Source of the DNA: Paenibacillus albidus
Lineage (GTDB): Bacteria; Bacillota; Bacilli; Paenibacillales; Paenibacillaceae
Length of the DNA stretch: 64,000 nucleotides
Assembly: GCF_014644435.1 (NCBI RefSeq)
Contig: NZ_BMKR01000039.1
Coordinates: 1-64,000, forward strand
Direction of reading: 5' to 3'
This document shows positions 53,155-62,445 of the stretch, piece by piece. The notes below the pieces were generated by a model. It saw only the letters and a program-made list of their open reading frames with translations. It was not told the DNA's origin and did no database searches. The position numbers were made by a program, and so were the translations under genes. The stretch's first letter is position 1; each line of letters starts with the position of its first letter.

Positions 53155-54143
53155 TTGCGGTCACTTCCCATGCCAAGGTTGCCCTGAAGGGCCTGACAAC
53201 GCGCGAAGCTCAGGCAAATTACACAGATCATCAGCGTATTGATCAGTTTGCCGGGCTGCGTATTCAGCATGTACTGGCGGAAATCATCTACAGACAACGC
53301 GTAAATGAAGAACAACAGAACTATTACTGTTTTGATCAGAAAATCACGGTTCATCTTGCGGAAAATATTCTCCTTGCGGGCGTTGATCTCCCGCAGCACT
53401 GCATTCTCATCGACAATATCCAGGAAAATATCGGCCATGCCCTTGCGTTCGTTATACTCAAACACAATGGCCTTTTTGGTGAAATCATCGAATTTCGGGC
53501 CGAGCTGGCGGTTCAGCAGGGTAATGGCCTGCCGGAAGCTGTAGCCGTTATTCTCGCAGTTGTCGATGAACTGGCGGAAATAGACACGGATATTGGGGCT
53601 GATGTACTCATCGCTTTCCATCACCTTTTTGATCGCTACCAGCACACCGTCCCGGGCGAGTGGACAGATCAGATCTTCGGCATCCATAATATTCTCAATG
53701 TCCTGGGCACGGATCGCCTTGGACTGCATCACGAACCAGGTCAGAATGCCGATGAAGATAGAGATCGTCACTACCACCGACAAGGTCACGCTTTTCATCA
53801 GGAAAACGATCACCAGAGCAACAATCGCAAATGAAATGCACAGCAGTGATGTGAAGCTCTCCAGGGTGACGGGCATATTGAAATCGAGGATCAGCCCTTC
53901 AACCAGCCGGTTGTATTTCATCACCGGATTCTCCTTGCGTTTGACAATGCGTTCCCGTTTGATCCGGGCGATGTAACGTTTGGTGTTGTATTTGCCGAGA
54001 TGATCGGCCACCGTATCCAGCAGATCCAGGAAACCGCGCACGGTCCCTTCAAAGAAGCGGACCTGGAAGATGGCGTTGAACAGTGCGAACGCCGCCCCGC
54101 CCAGCAGCAGACTAACGACCAAAGTCATATTCATCGAATACAT
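53151..54143 (-). CDS. tadB: TadB-like type II secretion F-domain protein
   Basis: A 330-residue membrane protein with an N-terminal helix, a pair of helices at about 100-145 (SFAIVALVIVFLMKSVTLSV) and a C-terminal helix; the soluble GspF domain is in between. It overlaps tadA by 32 bases. The start may be ATG 54143 (close to GGAGG) or ATG 54134 nine bases later, which has the better spacing. Confidence 0.8.
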   Translation of the reverse strand: MYSMNMTLVVSLLLGGAAFALFNAIFQVRFFEGTVRGFLDLLDTVADHLGKYNTKRYIARIKRERIVKRKENPVMKYNRLVEGLILDFNMPVTLESFTSLLCISFAIVALVIVFLMKSVTLSVVVTISIFIGILTWFVMQSKAIRAQDIENIMDAEDLICPLARDGVLVAIKKVMESDEYISPNIRVYFRQFIDNCENNGYSFRQAITLLNRQLGPKFDDFTKKAIVFEYNERKGMADIFLDIVDENAVLREINARKENIFRKMNRDFLIKTVIVLLFFIYALSVDDFRQYMLNTQPGKLINTLMICVICLSFARCQALQGNLGMGSDRK

Positions 54144-55578
54144 AGTCCTCCGTTTCCTGCTCCTCCGGGTCCTTCGTCAGAAAGTCAAACCGGCTCCGCT
54201 TGATGCCTGCTTTAATCATCGACTCCTGCATCCGTTCCGAGAGCTTGCCTACCCGCTTATGCCTGCCTACAATTCTCACAACCCGTTTGCCGCCTTCTTC
54301 CTCCACCACATCATCAAAGATAAATTTGTAGATCGGGTTAATCAGCGGCTTTAGCCCTTCGGACCCCAGAATCTCCGAAATCGAAGTCACCTTCCGGGTA
54401 CCATCCGCCAGCTTCTCCTGATAGATGACGAACTTGACGGCGCTGCATATATTGCGCAAGGCCAGCTCCGCCGGTTCATTCGAGACCATCAGGTACGCTG
54501 TAAGGAAGCGGTATATCGCTTCTTCATCCCCTTCGGCATGCAGGGTGGTAAAGAAGAAGTGCCCGGTCTGCGCGGCCCGCAGCGCCGTGGCGAACTCACC
54601 GGGCGTACGCAGCTCGCCGGGGCCGATCCAGTGCGGAGACTGCCGCATTGCATTAATGAGCAGATTCTCCATGGTCGCCGGGCTGGAATCGTCTTCTTCC
54701 GGCACCGACTCATACTGCAGCACATCATTGATGACCGGACCGAATTCGCTGCCCTCCCGCCGATGAAGCCGCATTTCGGAAGGATTCTCAATCGTGATAA
54801 TACGGGACAGCGGATGGATCTCCTTTACGAGCACCTCGTTCAGGGTGGTCTTGCCGCTGCCGGTAGGCCCCACCGTAATCCATGACAGATCCGCCTTCGG
54901 GATCAGGGACAGCAGCCGGAACATTTTGACCGAGAAGCTTTGCTCCCGGATCATCATCTCCGGCGTAAGACTTTTTTTGCTGAATTTGCGGATTACGAAC
55001 GCCGGCAGTTCATAAGGCGAAATTTCCGCATGGGTCGCATTTACCCGGTAACCCTCTACCGTCCGGGCGTTAACCATAGGTACCTTCGGTGTTAGGCGCA
55101 TTTTGGAGACTCCAATCAGCTTGGAAATGATGCGCTCCATATGCTCGCGGTCACTGAAATGCTGTTCCCAGCGCACGGTTTTGCCGCCGGTCTCCACGAA
55201 GATCTGCTCCGGCCCATTGGCACGGATCTCATCAATTAGCGGGTCCTCCATAGCCTCCGTGATAGGGCCATAATGCGTGATCTCATTAACAAGCGCATTC
55301 TTGAGGGACTGCAGACCGGGGTAACCTTCCACACTCGGTTTCTGGGAATCCACGAATTCCATGATATAGCCCTGGGTCATTTCCCGTTTGCGTACCGGAT
55401 CACTCTCCCGCCGGAAGGCATTCGTTGCCGCCTTGCTAATGTATTTCTGACACAGCTCGAGTGCTTCGTCGAAGCTGATCGTCGTGTATTTGTTCTTGAG
55501 CACTTCCATATCTTCCTGCTGCTCGCTGTGGTGCGAGAACTTCTGCTGCAATTCGCTTACTTTGGCCCGGGTTAGCAA
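54112..55578 (-). CDS. tadA: TadA/CpaF pilus assembly ATPase
   Basis: A 488-residue secretion ATPase of the CpaF/TadA branch. Walker A is GPTGSGKTTLNE at about 238-249, the Asp box lies in IITIENPSEMRLHRR, and HWIGPGELRTPGEFATAL followed by TTLHAEG is the Walker B/His box region. A 130-residue N-terminal helical part precedes the core. The start is TTG 55578 with AAAGGAGG eight bases before it; the ATG in between is out of frame. It powers assembly of Tad/Flp pili at the inner face of the membrane. Confidence 0.9.
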   Translation of the reverse strand: MLTRAKVSELQQKFSHHSEQQEDMEVLKNKYTTISFDEALELCQKYISKAATNAFRRESDPVRKREMTQGYIMEFVDSQKPSVEGYPGLQSLKNALVNEITHYGPITEAMEDPLIDEIRANGPEQIFVETGGKTVRWEQHFSDREHMERIISKLIGVSKMRLTPKVPMVNARTVEGYRVNATHAEISPYELPAFVIRKFSKKSLTPEMMIREQSFSVKMFRLLSLIPKADLSWITVGPTGSGKTTLNEVLVKEIHPLSRIITIENPSEMRLHRREGSEFGPVINDVLQYESVPEEDDSSPATMENLLINAMRQSPHWIGPGELRTPGEFATALRAAQTGHFFFTTLHAEGDEEAIYRFLTAYLMVSNEPAELALRNICSAVKFVIYQEKLADGTRKVTSISEILGSEGLKPLINPIYKFIFDDVVEEEGGKRVVRIVGRHKRVGKLSERMQESMIKAGIKRSRFDFLTKDPEEQETEDYVFDEYDFGR

Positions 55579-55592
55579 GGCATAGCCCTCCT

Positions 55593-56420
55593 TTACTGGT
55601 TAATGATCAAATCCCTCAGCCTGGTGATTTCCTTCATAAAAGTCTTATTCTGCAGCGGATGATCCTTGACATACAGCTTGCCATCCTGGGCATAAGCCGT
55701 GGCAGCTTTGACAAAAGGCAGGGCTGCGGCGATCTGAAAGCCCATCTGCTTGAAAACCTTGTAATCCATTCCGATCTCGTGCAGATTCATCATAATGACA
55801 CTGGTGAACTTGGCGGTGCTGATGCCAATGGAAGCGGCAAAATCGAGCAGCCTGGTCATATTGCCGGAAGCCTCAATCCGTTCGGTGGCGGTGAAAAATC
55901 CGATATGACAGTGTTTCATCGCTCCGGTGCAGAATTCAAGCGGCGGATTGTAGGGAATATCGACCAGAACAATATCGAACATCCCCTTTAGTGTGGATAG
56001 TACATGTTCAATATGCGTGAAATCGAACTCGAAGTATTCTTCCATTAGATCCTGCGGGCTGGGCGAGAGCAGATACAGCTGTTCTTCTTCCGTAGCCGCG
56101 ATGTCATCCCGCATATCAGCCTTGTCGCTTTTCAGCACCCGCAAGAGGCCTTGGCCTTTCTTGGGCGGGTCCATGCCGAAATGATGATGCAGGTTCGGAT
56201 TAAAAATCTTGAAATCCACCATGCAGGTATTAAAACCCTTTTGGGCCAGCATAACCCCCAGATTGCTGATTAACAGCGCGTTGTCCGTCCCGTCGCAGGC
56301 CGGGAGAAAACCGATGATACTGTAGATCAGCGGACTATCCTGAATCTCCGCACCAACCAGCTCTTTGGAGGAGATTTTGCGGAAGATGTTTTCTAATTTT
56401 TTTATTTCTTTTCGATCCAT
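55593..56420 (-). CDS. TadZ/CpaE-like protein without a P-loop
   Basis: A 275-residue protein of the MinD/CpaE fold: a later strand IVLVDIPYNPPLE matches the switch II region. Yet where the deviant Walker A should be (residues 34-46) it reads FLPACDGTDNALLI, with no Gly-Lys, so it should not hydrolyse ATP. It overlaps the CpaB-like gene by 19 bases and precedes tadA by 14. It is probably a partner of the second CpaE-like protein (57287-58657) in polar or septal placing of the pilus. Confidence 0.72.
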   Translation of the reverse strand: MDRKEIKKLENIFRKISSKELVGAEIQDSPLIYSIIGFLPACDGTDNALLISNLGVMLAQKGFNTCMVDFKIFNPNLHHHFGMDPPKKGQGLLRVLKSDKADMRDDIAATEEEQLYLLSPSPQDLMEEYFEFDFTHIEHVLSTLKGMFDIVLVDIPYNPPLEFCTGAMKHCHIGFFTATERIEASGNMTRLLDFAASIGISTAKFTSVIMMNLHEIGMDYKVFKQMGFQIAAALPFVKAATAYAQDGKLYVKDHPLQNKTFMKEITRLRDLIINQ

Positions 56421-57286
56421 GACTCCACCTCATTTTGCAGGGTTGGCAGCTGATCCATAATCACTGTGCTGCCGCTTCTGCTGAGCATCGTAATCAGGAA
56501 GCTTTTGCTTTCCAGACTTTTAAATTTAGCATAGTTGCTGACTTGCTCCCCCGAGCCTTCCAGCAGCAGCGCTTTAGGCTGGATGCTCTTCAGGAAATCG
56601 TCGCTTTTCATGACTTCCTGGCGTTTGTCCTCACTCAGCTTCAAGACTTCTTTATATACTTCGTAGATGGAGTGGCTGTTGGCGTTAAGCATATCTTTGA
56701 CGACGATGCTGTCGAACAAAATTTCCGTCTTCATCGTCTTGGACTGCGACTGAGCGAATACAGCATTCGGATTGGCGCCTGCTCCCTGGGGAGGTGTTTC
56801 TTCCGTCTCGTAGGATACGCGGATCCGCACACGGTCGCCCGGCATCAGAATATCGCCTCCGGCCTCCAGGAAATTATAGGGCAGCGTAACCACTTCCTGC
56901 TTCTCATCCAGCTTGTAGAGCCATTCATTCTTCAGCGGTTTCTCATCCAGCAGCTGATCCTGGTAGAGCACACTTTGGTCGCGGATGTAATATTTGGTGA
57001 ACTTGCCCAGTACATCAGGCAGCTTCTCCGCCAGCACCATATCCTCCGAATACTCTTGCCGGATAATTTTATAGGTCTCCACCTGACTCTCCGTCAGCAC
57101 TGTAAAAGCAGGCAACCCACCTTTTTCCGTAAGCCGGAGCACCTCCACAGTATCACGGGCATCTTTGCTTGCATTGGAAATGATGATGTAAGAAATAACA
57201 ATGACGGTAAGGCTGAACAACACCGCCGCGATTTTTTTGAACAGGTTCCGGTTCGGAGCCACATTCTTTACACTTCTGATATCCAT
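56402..57286 (-). CDS. CpaB/RcpC-like Flp pilus assembly protein (SAF domain)
   Basis: A 294-residue protein with an N-terminal membrane helix (LFKKIAAVLFSLTVIVISYI) and an outer SAF-type part: GLPAFTVLTESQVETYKI, then YIRDQSVLYQDQLL and LPYNFLEAGGDILMPGDRVRIRV, which is the CpaB pattern. GGAGGG precedes ATG 57286. In Gram-negative bacteria CpaB links to the outer-membrane secretin; no secretin is present or needed here, so it may contact the wall. Confidence 0.82.
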   Translation of the reverse strand: MDIRSVKNVAPNRNLFKKIAAVLFSLTVIVISYIIISNASKDARDTVEVLRLTEKGGLPAFTVLTESQVETYKIIRQEYSEDMVLAEKLPDVLGKFTKYYIRDQSVLYQDQLLDEKPLKNEWLYKLDEKQEVVTLPYNFLEAGGDILMPGDRVRIRVSYETEETPPQGAGANPNAVFAQSQSKTMKTEILFDSIVVKDMLNANSHSIYEVYKEVLKLSEDKRQEVMKSDDFLKSIQPKALLLEGSGEQVSNYAKFKSLESKSFLITMLSRSGSTVIMDQLPTLQNEVESWIEKK

Positions 57287-58657
57287 TTACCCCGAACCCT
57301 CCATCAATCTGAGAAGTATCTTGCCAAAAGCGCTCTCGAACTCCGCCCCGCTGTTCACCAGCGGAATATCGCTTTCGATCTGCAGGTCGAAATCCTGATG
57401 GTACGGCACGTAACCGGCGAGCGGCGGCTCAAAGCGGAAGCTGTCACTCAGGCCGGAGCCAAGCAGTTCACTGACCTTCTCCGGCGCGAACAGATCACTC
57501 CGAAAACGCAAGCTGTGATTATAGCGGGTAACAATTACTTTAGTCTTGGCATTCAAATAGGAAGCCGAATCACGCTCCAGAACCAGCTCGATATTGCGCA
57601 GTGTGCTGAGCACGGAGTACAGATTGTTCGGCACACATAATCCAAAGGTATCCATATGTATCAATGAACTTTCTAGCGTACGCATAACGTCCAGCGGCAG
57701 ATCCAGCACCACCAGATTGAAGCTGCTGCGCAGCGCCGACAGCATGCCGGCCAGCTTCTCGCTTGTGAGGAACTGCCCGATCGCCCGCTTGTCCTGAAAG
57801 CCATAGCTGAGTGTGCTCATCCAGAGATTCCCCTTAACGTGAAAAGCGCTCTGGCGGTAATCCTGCGGCCTTGCCAGCATGCGGATCAGCGAGCTGCCGA
57901 GATGCTCGTCCCTGCGGGCCTGTTCGTCAAAGCCGCTGAAATACAAATTGCTCCCTCTGTAATCCGTATCCAGATCAACAAGGATAGTATTCAGGCCGCG
58001 CTTGGCCGCCTCCGCCGCCAGATTCACCGCCGTGCTTGTCAGGCCGCTGCCCCGGTGACCGGTGACCGCAACCACCCGGCTCATTCCCCGGCTGATATTC
58101 GCCAGCTCCCGGGACAACGGGTCCGTCGCGGCAGGCGCTTCTCCCCCCCTTGGTTTGGAGCGGAAGCGGTCCAGGAAAGAGCGTTTCTTCCCGGCAGGTT
58201 CACTTACCTGTCCTGTATCCGGCCCCCCGCTTGCCTGCGGATGACGTTGAGCACTGCGCCCGCCTTCCTTGAGACGGGCGAAAGCTTCTTCGATCAATGG
58301 AAGAGGCAGCCTGGGCATATCATACGCCAGCACACTGAAGCCTGAATACTGTCTCCTGAGGGCGGAGGATACTTCAGTATGCAGCGGGTCTCTTGTTACC
58401 AGTACAACCGGAACTCCAGTATCCATACGGGCACAAAGCTCAAGCACCGCCTGGATAACCCGCCTTTCTGCGGCCAGTCCATCCGGCAAGGCCTCATCCG
58501 TGATTAGCACAGCTTCAGGCCCCGGTGCGGTAAGGTTATGTATGAACTCGGGGGTTTCCCGAACCCGCAGCTCCTGATGGTTCACAAGTGTCCACGGGGC
58601 GGCGGCATGGACAGACATCAATCCGTGACTTGTGCCGGCCAATAGAAGTAACCTCAT
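57287..58657 (-). CDS. TadZ/CpaE-type MinD-family protein
   Basis: A 456-residue protein: an N-terminal receiver-like domain (about 1-130), a Pro/Gly-rich linker with SFLDRFRSKPRGGE, and a MinD-type ATPase fold from about 195. The P-loop is VTGHRGSGLTSTAVNL: both lysines of the deviant Walker A are replaced (H-R and L), so nucleotide hydrolysis is doubtful. ILVDLDTDYRGSN and VVLDLPLDV keep the fold. ATG 58657 has AAGAGGAT before it. It is the first gene of the long minus-strand run. Confidence 0.82.
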   Translation of the reverse strand: MRLLLLAGTSHGLMSVHAAAPWTLVNHQELRVRETPEFIHNLTAPGPEAVLITDEALPDGLAAERRVIQAVLELCARMDTGVPVVLVTRDPLHTEVSSALRRQYSGFSVLAYDMPRLPLPLIEEAFARLKEGGRSAQRHPQASGGPDTGQVSEPAGKKRSFLDRFRSKPRGGEAPAATDPLSRELANISRGMSRVVAVTGHRGSGLTSTAVNLAAEAAKRGLNTILVDLDTDYRGSNLYFSGFDEQARRDEHLGSSLIRMLARPQDYRQSAFHVKGNLWMSTLSYGFQDKRAIGQFLTSEKLAGMLSALRSSFNLVVLDLPLDVMRTLESSLIHMDTFGLCVPNNLYSVLSTLRNIELVLERDSASYLNAKTKVIVTRYNHSLRFRSDLFAPEKVSELLGSGLSDSFRFEPPLAGYVPYHQDFDLQIESDIPLVNSGAEFESAFGKILLRLMEGSG

Positions 58658-58751
58658 CTTCAATCCTCTTTCATTGTGAAATAACATAAACCTTGACGCG
58701 GAACGACTTATTATGAGAAAATTTTCCATAAAACGACACAAAAAAGCTATG

Positions 58752-58757
58752 TATAAT
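58752..58757 (+). promoter_or_regulatory. -10 box of the prepilin peptidase gene
   Basis: A perfect TATAAT 33 bases before the ATG at 58790, with TG directly before it. The -35 region is weak. It lies in the divergent gap of the pilus locus. Confidence 0.5.
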
Positions 58758-58789
58758 CCAAGCACACAGAACCTGAGGCGGTGCCCGTT

Positions 58790-59212
58790 ATGAAACTCTT
58801 ATTATTGTCCAGCTTGCTGATCCTCTTAATCTTATGCAGTCTAAGCGACATCCGCTGGCGGAAGATTCCCAATTCTCTGGTAATCTTGATTCTCGGTCTG
58901 GGTGTTCTTCATATGCTCCTGTACGGATCTGTGCTGAACTCCGTTACCGGATTGCTCCTTCCCGCAGCGCCGCTGCTGCTTCTCCGCCGGTACTATAGTT
59001 CCATCGGAGCAGGCGATATCAAGCTGATTGCTACTGTAGGCGTATGGCTGGGCGGACTGCTGAATCTATCGCTGTTCATGGCCGCTTGTCTGCTCTGCGC
59101 ACTGGTGCTGCTCTTAAAGCGGGCTTATACGGACCATTTTCCCCGCTCCGTGCCTTTCGCTCCTTTTCTGGCCATTCCGGTCATTATGAGTATTCTCTGG
59201 GTTATGTATTAA
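58790..59212 (+). CDS. short A24 prepilin peptidase (TadV/CpaA type)
   Basis: A 140-residue membrane peptidase with about five hydrophobic helices. Both catalytic aspartates of the A24 family are visible: CSLSDIRWRKIPN near residue 20 and IGAGDIKLI near residue 70. There is no N-methylation domain, as usual for TadV/CpaA. It is divergent from the Tad/type VII run and presumably cleaves its pilin and TadE-like proteins. ATG 58790 is preferred over a GTG nine bases earlier because of spacing to GAGGCGG. Confidence 0.88.
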   Translation: MKLLLLSSLLILLILCSLSDIRWRKIPNSLVILILGLGVLHMLLYGSVLNSVTGLLLPAAPLLLLRRYYSSIGAGDIKLIATVGVWLGGLLNLSLFMAACLLCALVLLLKRAYTDHFPRSVPFAPFLAIPVIMSILWVMY

Positions 59213-59730
59213 CTTATTCCAATTGGGAATATTTCCTTCTGATCTTTAATTAATCCAATCGCATACCGTTTGAAACAGGTCCTTTTGTTTTTTTTGGATG
59301 ATAGTGAATATGAAGTAAATCACATTCTATCATTCACTTGGATAAACTTCCAGTAGACCTCTTGATTAGCAGATTCCATTGAATTTGCAAAAAATAGGTT
59401 TATTTCAGCATATACAGCCTGTTAAGTAGTCTATTCTACCCAATATAGAGTTCCCGCATTAGTAATGTTTAGCTCTGAGGACACGGCTTCCGTGTAGAAT
59501 CGACACGAATAATATCCAGACTATTACATTTCGTTGAATGCCGCTCATTAGAACTATTTTTCTTATAAAAAGAAGTACTGTTTTCAATTCCTGTTCCTGG
59601 ACGGGTGCCGCACCTGAATAATAAAGAAAGATTCACGAAAGACTCCGTTTACATTCAATTTAAACTCTCCTGATAGATTGTCAAAGTTACAACCGCCAGG
59701 AATCGAAACAAATAAATGGAGGAACGTGAA
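59213..59730. other. non-coding gap of about 520 bases
   Basis: AT-richer DNA between the prepilin peptidase and the second beta-lactamase/S-layer gene. I see no gene, RNA landmark or repeat here. Confidence 0.5.
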
Positions 59731-61713
59731 ATGAAAAGTACAGGTAATACGGCAGAGCTGACATCAACGAATGCACAAGCTTTTATGAACGAATTTTTTG
59801 AACGGGGTGAGATTAAAGAACAGTATGCAGGAGCTGCAGTGGTGATCGTCAAAGAGGGTCAGATTATTCTGGAACAAGGGTACGGGTATGCCAATAAAGA
59901 AAAGCAGCAAAAGGTAGATCCGAATAGCACTGTATTCCGGGTCGCTTCTGTTAGTAAATTGTTTACGGCAATTGCCTTAATGAAGTTGGTAGAGCAAGGA
60001 AAAGTCGGTTTGCAGGATGATATCTCCAAATATCTGGGTGATCTCAAACAGGATAATCCTTATCCGAATCCAGTTACGATTGAGCAATTGCTGACCCATA
60101 CGACCGGATTTGAGGTCCGCGAAGTCCGGCCAGAAGATACGCACACCGATTACGAAACCAGAGTGGATCTCGCTGATTATGTCCGCCTAACCTTGCCACC
60201 AGTTGTCCGGGAACCTGGAACTACTTATATGTATGATAACTTTGCCTCTATGCTGCAAGGATATATCGTAGAGAAGATAAGCTGCATTCCCTTCCAGACA
60301 TACGTCGAACAGACCATCTTCCAACCGCTCGGGATGAATAACAGCAGTTTTGAGTTTCAAGGCAAATTAAGAGAAGCGCTCGCCACGGGCTATGGCCTGG
60401 ATGGAAATCCGGTTCCGGATTATGCCTATTATCCTACCGTAATGCCCCAAGGCGGTATGCTGTCTACTGCCGGTGATTTCGGCAAATTTATGCTGGCTTT
60501 TCTGAATGGCGGCCATACGGGTTCCGGGCACTTCCTCTCTGACCATACGATCCGGGAGATGATGCAATATCGTTCTTATATCCATCCCTTGCTGCCTGAC
60601 AGCGCCTATGGCTTTGAAGCCCCTCCACAGTTGCCCGGTGCTGGCGCAAGCTCGCATATCTTTGTAAAAGAAGGCGGCATGGATGGATATGGTGCCTATA
60701 TATGGTTTATACCCGAACAGAACACAGCAGTCTTTGTCGTTCATAATCAAATGGGGCGTATACGCGATACCTTTTATCCTGCGTTTATGAATCACTTTTT
60801 TCCACAGTATGGTGAAGCCGCCACAATAGACTCCGACAATGCCAAGAAAGAAGACATTGGTTACAGTGGTATTTATACTGATCCCCGAGTTAGATCTTTT
60901 GTAACCATAATCTCGCCAGCCGGAAATGGTGATTTTTGGTTGGAGCATACGATGCTGCCCAAACAAAAACTAAAGCAAACAGCCAACGGAATATATACAG
61001 ATGAGCAGGGCAATTTTGCAGTGTTTAAAGAGGGCAAGAACGGAAAAGTCTATTTGAAGTATTATGGCCTTACCGATCATTATATGATACGGACTCAGGG
61101 CCGGGGGTTCATCGATGTTGCTGCGGATCATCCTTATGCTGAATATATTAGAGGGCTGCAGTCGGTGGATTTTTATGAAAATGATGCTGTCCTTTCGTTT
61201 CAACCGGAACGGCTTGTCACCCGCGGGGAATTTATTCGTGATTTCTTTGCTCTGTTTGGGATACCCGGAAGCAATAATCCGGTCATGTTCCAAGATGCCG
61301 TGAACCATCCCCATGGCAAGTATATTCAACTCGCGGCGGAGGCCGGGATTGTGCTGGGTGACGGGAAGGGAATGTATCATCCGGACAGACCTATAACTCG
61401 ACAGGAAGCCGCTCTTATTGTGTGGGGACATGTCTCCTCTCCCCAATATCCAGAATCACTCCATACTGAGGTCAAGCTGTCTGGAAATACGGATGAACTC
61501 GCTATTCCGGCAGTCAAGCTGATGGCGGCGATCGGCTACTACGGTCCCCAGGCCAAATTTTTGGCGGATGGCTCCATAGATTTCCAATCACAAGAGCCGT
61601 TAAGTCACCAGGAAGAAGCCGCGATTCTTTATAAAATCCTGTTGACCCGGCTGCTGCCGGACGGTTCTATTGATTTTGAATCGCAATTCGGGCAAACTTC
61701 ACCTGCCTCTTAG
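59731..61713 (+). CDS. beta-lactamase-family serine hydrolase with S-layer domains, no signal peptide
   Basis: A 660-residue paralogue of the protein at 14409-16433 with the same order: a serine hydrolase domain (S-x-x-K is SVSK at 73-76, YDN in YMYDNFASM, KEGGMDGYG late), a small beta domain, then about 185 residues of S-layer homology (DHPYAEYIRGLQ, VTRGEFIRDFFA, YHPDRPITRQEAALI). It starts at ATG 59731, eight bases after GGAGG. The first residues (MKSTGNTAELTSTNAQAFMN) hold no signal peptide or membrane helix, and no hydrophobic coding stretch is seen upstream. Either export is lost or it works inside; the S-layer part argues for a recent loss. Confidence 0.88.
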   Translation: MKSTGNTAELTSTNAQAFMNEFFERGEIKEQYAGAAVVIVKEGQIILEQGYGYANKEKQQKVDPNSTVFRVASVSKLFTAIALMKLVEQGKVGLQDDISKYLGDLKQDNPYPNPVTIEQLLTHTTGFEVREVRPEDTHTDYETRVDLADYVRLTLPPVVREPGTTYMYDNFASMLQGYIVEKISCIPFQTYVEQTIFQPLGMNNSSFEFQGKLREALATGYGLDGNPVPDYAYYPTVMPQGGMLSTAGDFGKFMLAFLNGGHTGSGHFLSDHTIREMMQYRSYIHPLLPDSAYGFEAPPQLPGAGASSHIFVKEGGMDGYGAYIWFIPEQNTAVFVVHNQMGRIRDTFYPAFMNHFFPQYGEAATIDSDNAKKEDIGYSGIYTDPRVRSFVTIISPAGNGDFWLEHTMLPKQKLKQTANGIYTDEQGNFAVFKEGKNGKVYLKYYGLTDHYMIRTQGRGFIDVAADHPYAEYIRGLQSVDFYENDAVLSFQPERLVTRGEFIRDFFALFGIPGSNNPVMFQDAVNHPHGKYIQLAAEAGIVLGDGKGMYHPDRPITRQEAALIVWGHVSSPQYPESLHTEVKLSGNTDELAIPAVKLMAAIGYYGPQAKFLADGSIDFQSQEPLSHQEEAAILYKILLTRLLPDGSIDFESQFGQTSPAS

Positions 61714-61739
61714 GCGTGAGAACTTTATACTATCAGTAT

Positions 61740-61784
61740 TAAAAAGACGGCAGTCCATCCAAATATTGAATGGCTGCCGTCTTC
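61740..61784. terminator. shared terminator between convergent genes
   Basis: AAGACGGCAG (61744-61753) pairs with CTGCCGTCTT (61774-61783), with an inner CCAT/ATGG stem. The minus strand continues with TTTTT, so it serves dck best. Confidence 0.8.
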
Positions 61785-61797
61785 ACAAAAAATTATT

Positions 61798-62445
61798 TTA
61801 TAAGAGCTTCTTCCCGATCGTCCGTCCCACCTGCCCCAGAATTCCCGTCATGGATGCCGGGTCATGCACATCATAGTCGTCTATATTCAGCCGCAGCACC
61901 GGACAAGCCGAGAATTCGTTGATCCAGACTGAATATCTGCGGTGCATTTGCTCCCAGTACCCTACATCCGTCTGGATCTCCATTTCCCGTCCCCGTTCCT
62001 GAATCCGCGCCAGGATCGACGGCAGGCTGCCTTCAATATAGATCAGCACATCCGGGTGCGGGAAATAAGGCGTCATGACCATAGCCTCATAAAGGCTGGT
62101 ATATGTCTCATAGTCTGTTTTAGACATCGTGCCCTGATCGGCATGCATTTTCGCGAAAATACCAGTGTCTTCATAAATGGACCGGTCCTGGACAAAACCG
62201 CCGCCCATCTCGAACATTTTCTTCTGTTCCTTGAACCGTTCGGCCAGGAAATAGATCTGCAGGTGAAAGCTCCACCGCTCGAAATCATGATAGAACTTTT
62301 CCAGATACGGATTGTGGTCGACCTGCTCCAGCGACGTTTGAAAACTCAAATGCTCCGCCAAAGCGGCAGTCAACGTTGATTTGCCGACGCCTACGGTTCC
62401 AGCTACAGTAATCAGCGCGTTTTTCGGAATATGATAGGGGTTCAT
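61798..62445 (-). CDS. dck: deoxyadenosine/deoxycytidine kinase
   Basis: A 215-residue deoxynucleoside kinase. The P-loop is GTVGVGKST, QDRSIYEDTGIF is the DRS motif and RIQERGREME the lid. It is closely alike to B. subtilis Dck over its whole length. It phosphorylates dAdo and dCyd for salvage. The ATG overlaps the end of dgk by four bases, so both are translated together. Confidence 0.94.
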   Translation of the reverse strand: MNPYHIPKNALITVAGTVGVGKSTLTAALAEHLSFQTSLEQVDHNPYLEKFYHDFERWSFHLQIYFLAERFKEQKKMFEMGGGFVQDRSIYEDTGIFAKMHADQGTMSKTDYETYTSLYEAMVMTPYFPHPDVLIYIEGSLPSILARIQERGREMEIQTDVGYWEQMHRRYSVWINEFSACPVLRLNIDDYDVHDPASMTGILGQVGRTIGKKLL

